A DNA stretch of 64,000 nucleotides, taken from positions 149,166,473 to 149,230,472 of the forward strand of contig NC_134399.1 of NCBI RefSeq assembly GCF_050003625.1, written 5' to 3'. Shown one piece after another: positions 21,646 through 33,601 of this stretch. The DNA is from Haematobia irritans (Eukaryota; Arthropoda; Insecta; Diptera; Muscidae). Made by a program: the position numbers and the translations under genes. The stretch's first letter is position 1. Each line of letters starts with the position of its first letter. The notes under the pieces are model-generated. The model worked only from the letters and a program-made list of their open reading frames with translations, had not been told where the DNA came from and did no database searches.

Positions 21646-22192
21646 GGATATTTTGCATGTATAGGTTGGGAATTTTCGAAAGCGGTTCAATATAATAAAG
21701 GTTTGCATGAAATTCTTAATTTTATTTCTATATTAATAAAAATATTAATAAAAATTTCCTCATCATTATTCCATGGTATTCAGTAAGGTACAAATGGAAT
21801 ATTTGGACTAGAAAAGGACACATGATTTTATTTCGGGGCCCTATCGGTAATTTGTGAATGTACTCAGTTTAGCTAAGATCCGTTTTTGTAATTGTGATAT
21901 CATTTCATGAGGACTTGGGGCTAAATGTTGCCCTCTCATAAAGTGTTCATATCTGTTTTGGATACAATATCTCATAAATATAGAAATAATGATTCACATT
22001 CGTATGGATCTTCCAGTCAATATTATTATTAAAAGTAAATTTTCGTTCATAAATAAATGATGACCAAACTACCATTTTCATTTCTCGAATATTTGTAAAA
22101 CCGCTCTCCAGGTTGAAATATTGAACTTATTGCAACCCGCAGGCTGGTATGACAAGATGTTTATATATATTTTTTCCAATATTTAAATTATT
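21646..22192. other. Unassigned spacer
   Basis: AT-rich, no recognised gene or repeat end. It contains a short, probably chance open frame up to 21786. Confidence 0.25.
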
Positions 22193-23245
22193 ACTGATAT
22201 TCTACAGTAGTGGTCTGCATCGAATTACTTTTCACTACAGTATGCAATTCGCTGTCGTATAAAGTACATACAATGTCTTTCTCTCAGAGCGCAAGTTGTG
22301 AAATGAAGAGAACACTTGATTGTCAAGTACCACCAAGTACTTATCCGAAACAATATGTGTTCCGAAAACAAGGAACAATAAAAATGTAAGTACTTGAGAA
22401 AAAGTACAACATGGATTCTCTTCACTTCACGTGGTACCACAAGTATTTCTCAGTTATGTGCGAATCAAAACTTTCCATTATTATTAATCATAGATATGTA
22501 CGTATGTCGCACACGTTTGCCGTTCTTTATAACAAACCGAAAACATATCTTATGGAGAGCAAAGATTATAGAAGAGGAAGATGGGAGATTGGCTACTGAG
22601 CACATCAAACCATTTACCACATTAATTTAATACTCGAACCAATCGCGTATACAACAAGTATTGACATAGCATTAAAATGCTATGAAAACAAGAAATTAAG
22701 AGCACGAAATAAATTTCCATAAAGGGGAAAATGTAATTTTTTTTGTTGTTGCCTAAAATTTAACATTGTTTCTTTAAGAAAATTACATTTTTCATTTAAA
22801 AAATAAAAACGGAAAACAACTAAAAGATTACAAACATGTATTAAACTAATCTGGTAAATGCAACATTTGTTATGACGCATGCCAATCTCCCATCTTCCTC
22901 AAATCTATAATCTTTGATGGAGAGTAACTGTTTATTTGTATTTCTGAAACTGCACGTAGTACATGGAGTACTCTATGAAGTTTTGTTCACACAACATACT
23001 CGACGTGATCACTCTGAGTATAATTCAATAAGAGAGCAAGAGGAATATGTGTTTGTTGGTAGTGAAGACATCAGAGTAGCAACAAGAAGTTACTTGTGGC
23101 TTTTGGTGTTCATCAAAATGTGTACCAATTGTTTTGCGACTCTCTCAAATAGATGTACTCATGTACTCTGCATTAACAAATGGAATTGTGCAGACCTCTA
23201 TTCTACAGCAGCGTATATCTCTATATTTTTAACAAAAACTTATCA
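22193..23245. mobile_element. Large imperfect inverted repeat (foldback-type element)
   Basis: The inner arms are strong: 22560-22593 ('caaagattatagaagagg', 'aagatgggagattggc') is inverted at 22881-22916 with a 2-nt indel. Outer parts also match in inverted order, for example 'gtggtctgcatcgaatta' at 22210 with 'tgtgcagacctctattcta' near 23190-23210. The spacer is 22594-22880. It is non-coding. The whole is about 1 kb with diverged arms, so it is an old foldback or a decayed TIR transposon. Confidence 0.5.
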
Positions 23246-26200
23246 AAAAGCATAGGGAATTTTTGTTAGGATTTATAATTTAAATTGGAATGAGTTTTGA
23301 TGAAAAATACTGGCAACACTGTCGAGAGATGCATAAATAACATACATGGTCCATAAATTGACTTGTTCTAGTATTGAAACTATCGTATGTTTGAAGATAT
23401 TTTATAAGAATCAATTTGAAACACTACTCAGAGTATGCATTGGCCTCACATATGCCGGCCATTTAAAATCGATGAAAATATTAATTCCTGATCATCTAAA
23501 TTATCTATGCAATCTTCGATTATTGGCAATTAAGAAATTCTTAAGTCACCAATTACCAAAAGATTCCCACATTCTGATTAACTAGGAATTTATCATCAGT
23601 TCGGCCAGGTCTTTAATCGACATTGCTAATTGTTTCCATCCTGCTATTACCAATATACATATATAGAAAAGGTACTTTGATGGTTTAAAATTGAATTAAT
23701 ATTAGGAATAATTTTTGATTTTTTTTTTTTTTTTGTTTGGGAAATTCCAATGAAAAATGCCCTTAGTCACAATTTCCAATGTAAACACAATAATTTTGGA
23801 ATTGATTTCGATTAGAAAATCATAAGCAACAAATAAAAATATGTTCTCGATATATTAAACCGTCTGTAGTGATTTCTTCGTAATCATTTGTTTCTGCTTC
23901 TGTTGGAATATCAATTTAAAGAATTATCTATTTTGCAATTCTATGCTGGTTATTGATCTAAACATTCGTTTTTATTGTAAATTGTGTTGTTATCTGTTTC
24001 TCATATAATATTTGTTTTTTTGGTAAAAAATCGTTTGGTTTTGTTTTTGGTTTTACTTTTGTAATAGAAATAAATTATAATAATAATAATTATTATTATT
24101 TCATTTTATTATTTATTATTATAAATTGTTTAACTACTCTGTTTGGTTTTGGTATGGATTTACGAGTTTTGTTGTTCTGTTTTTGTTTTGTTTTATTTTC
24201 TTTTCTTTTTTGTTTAAGTGTTAAATACGTATTTACAAATCTCAGCTTCAACAAAGAAAAAAAAATTAAAAGTTACGTGGTTTCCTTTCTTTTTTAAATG
24301 TTATTTAAATTCAAAAAAATGTTTTTTTTTTGGGTTTTTCTTGTTGCTTAATTTTGTTTTTTTTTTGTATCAATTTAAGCGATTTTGGTTTTATGATTTT
24401 AAGATTGATGTTTTCGGTTGGTAATAAAAAATTTCATTTTGTTTCGGTTTGTTTTGTTGTATTTTTTAAGATTTAAATGTATATATAAGTTGTTTTACGT
24501 TTTCTTGTTTGTTTTTTTTTTCTTGTTATTTTATTTATATTTGAAATATTATTTATTAAATGCCAAATTATAGTTTATGGTTTTTATTTGTTTGTTTGGT
24601 TTCTTCTTGTTAGTAGTCATGAAATTGTTTCTTCGTATTAGTTTAATGTAAATTTTCTTTTGAGTTCTTGAGTTTTGTTCTTATATCGCTTTATTACAAA
24701 AAAAGTTAAATTATGATTTTTAAAAAATTAAATTTGTTTCTTGAGAACGCAAAGATTGATAATTTTTACAAATTGTAAAATTGGCTTGGTTATATACTTT
24801 TTTTTGGATTTTCTGGGGTCTCGAAATGTTAGCGTGTTTTTTATTTATTTATTTTTTTTTTTTTGTATTTATTATTTTTAAATTCATTTAATGTTAAGAA
24901 GTTAATGAATATATTTCTTGTTGGGTTTTTTGGTATTATTATTATTTTTTTTTTTTTTTTGTTTTTAAGGTATAATAAAATTTTTTTGTTTGAAGGCAGG
25001 TGTTATATTGTTTATTTTTGTTTTGTTTTATAAATACAGTTCAATTTGTTTTGTTTTATTTAATATTTATATATAATAATAATTTTATTATTTAAGTTTT
25101 ATTTTGTTAATATTTCCTATTTATTTTACTAAATTACGTTTGGGTTTGTTCTTTTCATTTATTAATCTAATTTTAAAGAATTTACTTTTTTTGGGGGGTT
25201 TTTTGTTAAATATATATATATATGTATATATTTGTTTTTTTGTTTATAGAAAACATTTTGTTTGTATAAACCGGCTAGTTTAGTTTACGTTAATATAATA
25301 TTATACAAATTATTTATGTACTTTGGTTTATTAGTTATTAAATTTTAAATTTAATTTAGAGGCTTTATATAAAGTATGTTAATGGTTTCATCGAAATAAA
25401 TTTACAATAAGAACGAGCTAATCTTTTCCCACTTATCTATACAAGATGGAAGGAATTTTCAATCTACAAAAAAAATTTTTCGTTTTTTATCCAAAATTTT
25501 CATTTTGAAGTAGAAATACTACCACCTTTCCATATTCGTGGGTTTAAAGAATTGGATTTATATTAATATCTAATTATTTTAATATTTATAGGTATATATA
25601 ATAAATTTTAAGTAATGCTAATTTCGGGATTTTTAAATCATTTTTTTATTTCTAGTTATTTTATAAATATTTTACATACTTTTCCGTTTTATTATTATTT
25701 TTGTTTTTAATTATTTTTAATAAATTTCCTAGATTTTTTTTAAATTTTTTTTATATATTTTTTTATTAAGAGTAAATATTTATAATTCGTAATCCAAGGA
25801 ACAGATCAAGCTAACAGTGTTTGGATTAAGTTTTTTTTGTTTTGTTTTTCTTTGTAAGGAGAAGGGAGATTTAAATGAGTTCTCAGTTTGCCATATGACT
25901 AGAAACAAAAAAATGAAAGTCATAATAGAATCCTAAAACTGATGCCATAAACTTTTATTTTGATAGAGAAATTGAAAAGTGTAAATAAGTATTTTTATCA
26001 TATTCATGTTTTTTTTTTGTGTAATGTAAACGTGTAGTTTTTTTATATTGGGGTTTATTTTGCATAATAATGTGAGTAATTGTGGGTGTATGTTTCGTAT
26101 TACATCGTTTGCGAATTGCATGAACAACATCTTAATTGGGAAAAATAAAATAAAAATTCTCAGATTTTAAGGAATTTAAGTAATGTTTGTTTGTTTTTTT

Positions 26201-27239
26201 TTCTACGCCGTTTATATTTAGTGTTTTGTTTTCTTTATAGGTTCATTTTTGGCAGTTATAACTATAAACACTTTTGAAAGTTTAATTATTATTTTTTTTT
26301 TTAATTTTTTCCTATATCATATTTTACAAGTCTATATACAATTAAGAGTGGGGCGGTTTTTATTGATTTAGTTAGTTTTGTTTTTGTTTAATCGAAACAC
26401 CTAACCGATCGAGGAAAAAGAATAAAACTCTACAAATGTTTTCCAACTAACATATACCGCAAAATCATTGCTCATGGGGTTAAGATCATAGGTTGAAAAC
26501 TTATTGCCATCGAATTATAAAAGCCCTCAAAAAAAAAATGGGAAACATTTTTATTAATAAATTATAATAATTTTATTTTTTTCTCTTTCTTTTTTAAATA
26601 AATTTTCGTGAATTTATGTCTTTGTGTCAATATAGGCTTTTTTTGTTTTCTTTTTAATAAAGAACCATTTTTCATGGAAACATTTTTGTATTTGATTATT
26701 ATTTTTTGTTTTTCTAATGGACGGGTTACTAAGAATATTCAAAGCGCAAATATTTAGAGGCAGTTGTGGTATACTCCAACTATTTAAAATTAATGTTTAA
26801 AATGAATTCTGTATTATCTTGATTTGGGGGTTGGAGAAAATAGTATTTGAAACTTATTAAGGATTTTAACTCTGAATTTTTCTTTAATCTAAGTCGAAAA
26901 TATTGTTGCGGAGAATAAACAAACTTTATGCGTTTTAATATTAATCTCATCGTAAGGTTTAGATATTCCATTCAAAGGCTTAAAACTCACAGAAAGGAAT
27001 TTAATCGAGTTCTGTTTTAGTTATTACGGACTTAAGAAAATTTTTAATATTTAAGGTCATTAAGAGCAAATAAAACTTCTTCGATACAATTGTTGTTTTG
27101 CCACAGTTGCGTTTCTATTTGCCACTAAATGGAAATGAAACTTCGTAGCATTTTACAAGGAAAAAAAAATAAAAAATAAGATTCGTACTATTAACGAAAT
27201 TCAATCTAACAAAAGAATTTCATAAATACTATACTGATT
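23246..27239. other. 4-kb T-rich region without genes or recognised transposons
   Basis: Apart from short ATT/TTTTG low-complexity runs I see no repeats shared with the rest of the window. The plus strand is strongly T over A and rich in TTTTGTTTTG and TTTATT. Read from the minus strand it is A-rich with many AATAAA motifs. It could be intergenic DNA or distal 3' UTR of a minus-strand gene. No open frame with protein-like composition was found. Confidence 0.35.
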
Positions 27240-27487
27240 TTTTTTAGAGATTTTTGAATTGCTTCGAAAATTATTACAAAAAAATTCGTTTGTTACAAAA
27301 AATTTTTTTTTTAACCAACAACACAGTCCATTTCGTTTATATCAAACACTGTTCTTTTCTGACTTTAGGTCTTTAATAAGAAACATTTTACAGTTCATAG
27401 TAAAAATTTAATATAGTAGAATGTTATGTTAAACATTTTTTCGGAATCTTCCGACCATATCTGGAATATATGTACAAAAAAAAAACT

Positions 27488-27562
27488 TTGGACGAAGCAG
27501 GGATCGAACCCACGACCCTTGGCATGCAAGTCGGACGTAGCAACCACTGCTCCACGGTGCCC
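27488..27562 (-). repeat. tRNA-like SINE head inside family I, minus strand
   Basis: On the minus strand box A is GTGGAGCAGTGGTTGC and box B is GTGGGTTCGATCCC, with GACTTGCATG in the anticodon region. It closely resembles the head of the SINE at 51047 ('ggagcaatggttag', 'cgtcttgcatacac', 'gtcgtgggttcgattcc'). The module therefore most likely entered family I as a SINE head. Confidence 0.6.
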
Positions 27563-27674
27563 AACTAAATGTATTTTTCTGTTAAATAAAGTTTGTTTAA
27601 TCGGCTCGTGGACGCCGCAAGCTATGCTATATAAATATAACTTATATGGGTAATTGTCTATTGATGACAATAAC

Positions 27675-27747
27675 GGCTACATAGCTCAGTGGATAGTGTG
27701 TTGGCTTACAAATTGCATGGTCCGCGGTTCGATTCTCCGTCCAGGCG
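27675..27747 (+). repeat. tRNA-like module, plus strand (family I)
   Basis: CATAGCTCAGTGGATAG (box A) and GCGGTTCGATTCTC (box B), matching 499-570 with a few changes. It is degenerate and not predicted to be a functional tRNA. Confidence 0.5.
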
Positions 27748-28119
27748 AAAGGTAAAAAAAATTGAAATTTATAAAATCGTATAATTTCTTCTACATTGTT
27801 TGTGTTACAGAAAAAGGTGCTAAGAACTAAAAAAAAACTCGTGGAAGTGAGAAAGATGTGAGGGAAAATGCAATTAGCCAGAAAAATTTTCTTTTTTTGA
27901 GTTAGTCTTTATGAAATTGTGTTTACATCCTGGAAAAGAATAAACGTTTATCACAAACAGTATATACTTTTCATCAAAATACACTTCCTTTCAGCGAAAA
28001 GCAAATGAGAAACGAACTTTGTTTGTCTAAAATTTCGTTTGGGAGGAAAGAATTCTTGTTTTGCGTGTATTTGCAATACACTCCGATTTAAGAAACATAG
28101 TCGTAAATATACCTTAGAA

Positions 28120-28937
28120 AAACTATTTAAAATTTTAAATAAGCATCCCGCGATCCCCCAACAAATATTTTCCACTTGCAATGAAGTTCTTTGGACCAGT
28201 CTTAGAAAATATACTACTTGACGGTTTAAAGTCAAAATTTAAAATTTTTACTGTTAAATGTCGCAGAAAAAAATAAAAAATCAACAACAAAAAATTAAAT
28301 AATAATGAAAATAAAATTAAAAATATCACCCCCACAATGCCAGATGACTTTTTCACTTCCATTGAAGTTCTTTCGAAAAGGGTTTGCAAATTACTAACAT
28401 TTTCAATTTTTGATTAAGTTCAAATGGAAAAAATATATTTCTATGAGCCGAAAATAAAAAATTAAAACGTACAACATAAAAAACTATCTTTGCAAACATA
28501 TTTGATAAAATATCACCACTGGTGAGATTTGAACCAGCGTTCTTTATTTTTTCACTCATACTAAAAAAGAACATCTCGCGAAGTAGTTAGAATGTTATTC
28601 ATTGGTGTCACATTACGATCATATCATAAATCTTTGAATTGAGTGAAAATATTTTTCAAATTGTAAAAATAAGATAATAAGAAAATAAAAGTTTAATAAA
28701 AAATATAAATAAAAATAAAAAGTGAAATTGGTAAATTTTTTGTTTTAATTTTTTCATTCAAATGAACTTCCAAAACACAACTTCTATGGCCATGCAAAAT
28801 ATCTAAAAACCGAGTACTTCCGTCCTATGATAAATAAGCCTATGTAAAATTCATTGGAGATGATCCATGTTTGCACTACTTCCAGATCACAGATTGGGGA
28901 TCAAAACTACTTTTTTCGAATCTCTTTTTTTGCTGGG
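28120..28937. mobile_element. CCCAGCAAAAAA-TIR element (family G), copy 1, left end lost
   Basis: The body matches 39930-40885: 'cccgcgatcccccaacaaat', 'caatgaagttctttggacca', then a tRNA-like 'ggtgagatttgaaccagcg' and 'gttagaatgttattcattgg'. It ends TTTTTTTGCTGGG, the reverse complement of the family TIR. The left TIR is not preserved. Confidence 0.55.
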
Positions 28938-29520
28938 TACATATAACACTAACGAGCACTTTACGCGCTCAGATTAACTGTACGGGGAACTGTACGGGGG
29001 AGTTTCATGAATTTGTTGTGCGTTGGCCTTTAGACTACGCGAACAAATATCATACGAAAATGCGAAAAGTAAAAAGACCCAGTCAATTTCGTTATAATTG
29101 GTTTTTTCATATTTTTAATGGGAAATTTATTTTTTTGTGTGTTTCAAGTTGGTTAAAAGCAGATTAAAATTTAATAAAATGGTACAAATTATTTAAATTT
29201 AGCCGAAAAAAATGCTAAATTCTTTGTAGAAAAAATTCGAATTTTTGAAAATCTTTGATCACAAAAGTTCCAGACAAGCGTTATAATGCATTAAAATCAT
29301 AAAAAATTTTACAAATTATTTGTCAAAATATCACAAAATTTCTTAATTCACATCCAAAACACTGAATTCGCTTCACACCTTAAGAAGTAATGCAAATTCA
29401 GTGAAGCGGTTGTTGAAATGGTGGACATCCGTCCTATGACAAGCCCATGTTAAATTCATCGCTTCTGCGTCAATTTGGCACCACTTCACTACTTTTTTGG
29501 CTACGCTTTTTTTGCTGGGG
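28938..29520. mobile_element. CCCAGCAAAAAA-TIR element (family G), copy 2, left end lost
   Basis: Matches 39345-39920 over most of its length ('gtcaatttcgttataa', 'atttagccgaaaaaaatgct', 'tggtggacatccgtcctatg') and ends GCTTTTTTTGCTGGGG. It directly abuts copy 1. Confidence 0.55.
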
Positions 29521-29644
29521 AAGTATTCACCTAAAAAACGATGGACGAAAACATTACATTACGGTTACATTAGAGGGATGATAAATAGCATTCTCGAAAT
29601 TGTACTAAGCAGCTTCGAAAATGTAATTTTTTGAGCCGAGAGAT

Positions 29645-30103
29645 ACACTCAAAAAAAAAAAAAGTGAACCCTATATTTCACAAAAGTTGATTTAAGTTCA
29701 TGGATTTTTTACGTTTTATGAAAATTTCCATAAATTTAATAATTTTTTGAAAATTAAACACAAATGAAGCATAAAGATTTACTAAACTCGTACTTCTCGC
29801 AAAATAGTTCATTATTTCTTTAAAATTGTAAATTTTACTAAAAATGCGCCCATCTTGAACTTCGTATGGCACGAAAGACATTCTTGCAATTTTAACTCCA
29901 ATTTTTTCCTTCAAACTGCAAAATTTTCTTTAACAAGTGAAAAAAATTAATTATGTCTAATAAATTTTCTTGAATTTTTCGAAAAATGTTTACTTATTTT
30001 AGTGATATCGGTGTGATGTCAGCGTTTGTAATGCTGTTTATTTAAAATTTTCTAAAATTGACCAAAAATTTTCTTAATGTTGGGTTCACTGTTTTTTCAG
30101 TGT
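29645..30103. mobile_element. ACACT-TIR element (family F), copy 1
   Basis: Ends ACACTCAAAAAAAAAAAAAG and (reverse complement) ACACTGAAAAAACAGTGAAC, with 'gtgaaccc' / 'gggttcac' just inside. An inverted copy lies at 40899-41415. Non-coding. Confidence 0.6.
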
Positions 30104-30154
30104 ACTTTTTTGGTTGGTGAAGGTCTTTTCCATTCAATTTTTTTTCAGTGTAAT

Positions 30155-30350
30155 TTTTTATTATATTGAGTTTGGTAATGTTGGACGAAACCAAAGATTT
30201 GTGCATCCAAACATGACGCCAACATACGAACTACCAGATTTGTCACCGCAACCAGTTGTGTCGTAGGGTTTATCCGGCCGTGTACGGTGCTCTTAAACTG
30301 GTTGAATATGTCTTCTAAACACCATTGCTTAAAAAAAGACCTTTCTGATG
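30155..30350 (-). other. Unassigned coding-like island
   Basis: Sequence complexity and GC content rise sharply here. On the minus strand a frame stays open for more than 50 codons (includes STVHGRINPTTQLVAVTNLV and RMLASCLDAQIFGF). No start, acceptor or family could be recognised. It may be a decayed transposon gene fragment or a small exon. Confidence 0.3.
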
Positions 30351-30404
30351 TTAAATTAGAAAAAAAAATTGAACAGCCTATTGTACAACAAAAGGGGGTT
30401 TTAA

Positions 30405-30665
30405 CCCTAGACAGTAATTCTTCGTCAAAATGACGGCGGGTTATTTCATTTTCGATCTAAAATGCATTTTAGTCGATTGGGAAATAATAAATTTAAGTTA
30501 TATTAATTCAACCATTATATGAATTTTTATTTTATACTAATTAAAAACAAATTGAATTAGAAAATAAATTTAATTTTGGTTCTCAGTTTTGCTCACAATG
30601 CAAATTATAGCTACCACGACGAAGGATGATGTTAGTGTACAAATAATAAGGGCGTCTTTGCAGGG
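30405..30665. mobile_element. piggyBac-type MITE flanked by TTAA
   Basis: 261 bp between TTAA at 30401-30404 and 30666-30669. The ends are CCCTAGACAG and (reverse complement) CCCTGCAAAG, and the short internal 'cgtcaaaatgacg' palindrome is near the left end. TTAA targets with CCCT ends are typical of the piggyBac superfamily. Non-coding. Confidence 0.65.
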
Positions 30666-30669
30666 TTAA

Positions 30670-32530
30670 GGAAAACTCGTTGACGTACAAAAAATTGGAC
30701 AACAATTTTAAATCAAAAAAAAATATAATATTTTATGGTACGTTTTACGAATTAGATATTTATATGCTACTATATTTTAGCATATAGATTGATCTTCAAA
30801 TTTAATATCATAAAGAAGCATTTTCCATCCAGCTTTACAGGACTAGTCGCTAATGCATAAGGACTAGTCCCAAATTTGGTCAAAACGTATTGAAGGTAAC
30901 TTTAACATGGGTTTGTCATTGTCGGCGTAAATTCATACTTCAGGACACGACTTGGACTTGGTATTGACATTTCAAAGAACACGTTCTGGAACAACTTAGC
31001 AGGACTTCTCGTTAGACAAGTTCCTATGAACAAGTCTCTGACAAAATCTTAGTAGCATCCCAATCGCATCACAAAGCTAAATTTTTGCTATGTATATATT
31101 ATTCTGATTATTGTATTTCATTAAATGTGTATATCTAATTAGATTTTAATATAAAGAGAGTATAGAAATCATACAATTATATGAAAATTAAAAATTGCAT
31201 CAAACTGGAGCACTGATACCAATCCTATGATAGGTCCGTGAGTGCAAAGTTTGTATCAATTGCCCGAAGAGGAGATACAAATCATTTCTAAAACCTATAA
31301 AATGATTTAAAATACTTACAGCACCTCTAGCGGAATAGTGGCGAAACTCAATCAACACTCATTACTTTTCTTCAAATAAGTGAAACTGTTAGTTTAAAAT
31401 GGGAACACCATTAGATATGAATTTAAAATTTGGATAAATGGCTACCGCTATTATCGACTGCATCGAAAAAGTAACATATCAAGTTGAAAACATATTTTTT
31501 TTTTTAATATTTGTACATATTCGATAACGTAGAATAAATCAATAAATCCGACAGTTGAGATATATCTTGTATTTGTAGTAAATCCATGGATTCGAAATTT
31601 AAACTAAAATGATGGATTTCGTATGAAAATCTTCTATCTTATGACGAGACTATTACCATTATATTGTATAACTACTCACATTTGCTTCAATTATCTCAAA
31701 TATAACCATAAATTTATTTTTGGTATATCTCTTTGGTTTCGCATTTATCTAGACACAGGGTTTTCTTAGTGTCTTAAAGATTACGATGAATGCATTAATT
31801 TGTGGGGAGGGTGATAAGTTCCTTATTTTGTAACTGTGTTCAAGTTAAACCTACCAAAAAATTCTACAGGTCTCTTTCTATAAATTGTATACGCTATATG
31901 TATGCCTAAATATTTTGTAAGTTTAATTTCTGATTTAGGAATTTTCTACAGGAGGTTTTCGTATGTTTAATTTTTGTGCGCTCTCGTCATAAATTTCTGC
32001 CTTGTAGTTTGTTTTTAAGATGTTGTTGATATATCATATTCTTCCTGATCATAGGTGCATACACATAAAATAAGAATTAAATGAAATAAATTAAAAGAAA
32101 TATCAACTAATAGAGTATCGTCAACAACAAAAAATATATTTTCGATTTTTCTGAAATTATCAATTAGATGCATCCTTCACAAAATATTTCAAATTTATAT
32201 GATGAGGTATGTCGTAAGGAAGTATATTCAGTGTAGCAAATATATGTTCATGGATTTCCTATCTATCCCTTATGCCAGTTAGGAACTTAACAGACAAGTT
32301 TTTTTCAGTTAAAGTTAGCCGGGGAGATGATATTTGAAACTTCCTTTATGTTAACTGACAGTTAAAACCTAACGGGCCTATATGAAAGTGGCCGTAATTG
32401 TTCAATACCAATGATAATTATTGCAAGGATGTGTTTGAATATTATCAATACCAATGACAATAAATAAATGAAATATAGTTGATTAGTACAGTCCAAATAA
32501 TTCAATTGTTTTTTTAATTTCCAGGGCTAT
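30670..32530. other. Unassigned AT-rich DNA
   Basis: No gene recognised. It includes a short stretch ('aggacacgacttggacttgg', 'caaagaacacgttctgga') that recurs in diverged form at 19617-19650, so a dispersed repeat is probably present. No ends can be placed. Confidence 0.3.
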
Positions 32531-32535
32531 ATCTT

Positions 32536-33373
32536 ACACTGAAAAGAAGCATGTCCGGTTCCAAAGATTTTATCTTTATACCAATGATTTTGGTATTTAT
32601 CCCGAGCCAAAGAAGCGGAGAATTGAAGTAAGGATAGCCTTACGAAATAACTACCTTTTAAATTTTATTTTTACTTATTTGATTCTAGGAAACAAATTTT
32701 AATTTATTCCGTGTTTAAGCTTTCTTTAAAAGAAAGTGTTGAAATTCATCTTCCATTTTTGAACGCTATTTTTCTTTGTAGTCAAAAGTCGATTTAATTT
32801 AAAGACAATTTCATTAATTTAAAAAAAAATTTAGAATTATTAAAGAGTTGACCTTAATCAAATAAAATGATCTTTCATATGAAGACATCCAGTTTTAAGT
32901 AGAATCACTTAACTATCATAAAAATTTCGCGTACTTGTACCAGGAAAAAAAATTTATTTTATTAGTTTTTCCTAAGTTTTGGATTCTTTTAAGGAAAACT
33001 AAAATTTCCAAATTCCGACTCGACTTCATGTAGAAATTATACTGTGTTTCATGTTTCATTGCAAAACCCGTCTTTAAAATAAATTATTGAAAGGCATGTC
33101 CTGTTTTTGAAAGCTATTTTCCTTTGTAATCAAGATGCACAAGACAATAAATGTAAAGACGATTTTATTAATTTCGAAGATTTTTCCAGGATTATTAAAG
33201 CCAAGTTTACCTTAGTCAAACAATTTTTTCTTTCATGTAAAGATATAAAATTTTATATGGAATCGCTTAAATAGAGGACCTTCTTGAAAAGTTTATCGAT
33301 TTTTGGAGAAGTAAAAAATTTTTATCAGAGAAATGCGTATTTTATTCTAACCTAAATACGCATTTTTTAGTGT
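32536..33373. mobile_element. ACACT-TIR element (family E)
   Basis: Left ACACTGAAAAGAAGCATG, right (reverse complement) ACACTAAAAAATGCGTATTT. The body contains 'gtccggttccaaagatttt', 'cccgagccaaagaagc' and two versions of 'agtgttgaaattcat...' / 'attattgaaaggcatg'. It matches 44930-45540. No coding potential. Confidence 0.55.
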
Positions 33374-33513
33374 AGGAGCGTGTTTCTGACAAGAGAAATT
33401 AATATTTATAAAAAGAAAAAAAGTATAATTTCACAAAAAAAAAAATAAATAAATAAATAATTACCTTACACTATAAGTAAAACACATGCTCGTTTTCTAT
33501 TTTTAATATAAAC

Positions 33514-33601
33514 CTTGCCCACCCCAGATTCCTGTCTACGTCCATGCATCCATTCATCATCCCGGCTATCAGTAAACATGTTCACTAGATAGGGTCACGG
33601 C
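33514..33601 (-). CDS. Candidate small coding exon, unknown gene
   Basis: A GC-balanced 88-nt patch in very AT-rich DNA. On the minus strand it has a strong acceptor (TTTTTTGTCCTTTAG, AG at 33603-33602), an in-frame upstream TGA, an ATG at 33579, and 22 open codons (MFTDSRDDEWMHGRRQESGV then GK) running into AAG/GTTTAT. This could be a first coding exon ending in phase 0. The donor is weak at +3 to +6, and the plus strand also has an acceptor-like TTGCCCACCCCAG followed by 15 open codons. I do not recognise the peptide. Confidence 0.35.

Larger units (their letters stand above)
27240..28067 (+). mobile_element. TIR element with two opposed tRNA-like modules (family I, copy 2)
   Basis: Shares almost its whole length with 51-896 ('ttttttgaattgcttcgaaaa', 'tttaggtctttaataaga', 'ggaatcttccgaccatatctgg', 'gaataaacgtttatcaca'). 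It ends GCGTG followed by TA. Unlike copy 1 it retains the minus-strand tRNA-like segment at 27488-27562 in addition to the plus-strand one at 27675-27747. Confidence 0.6.
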
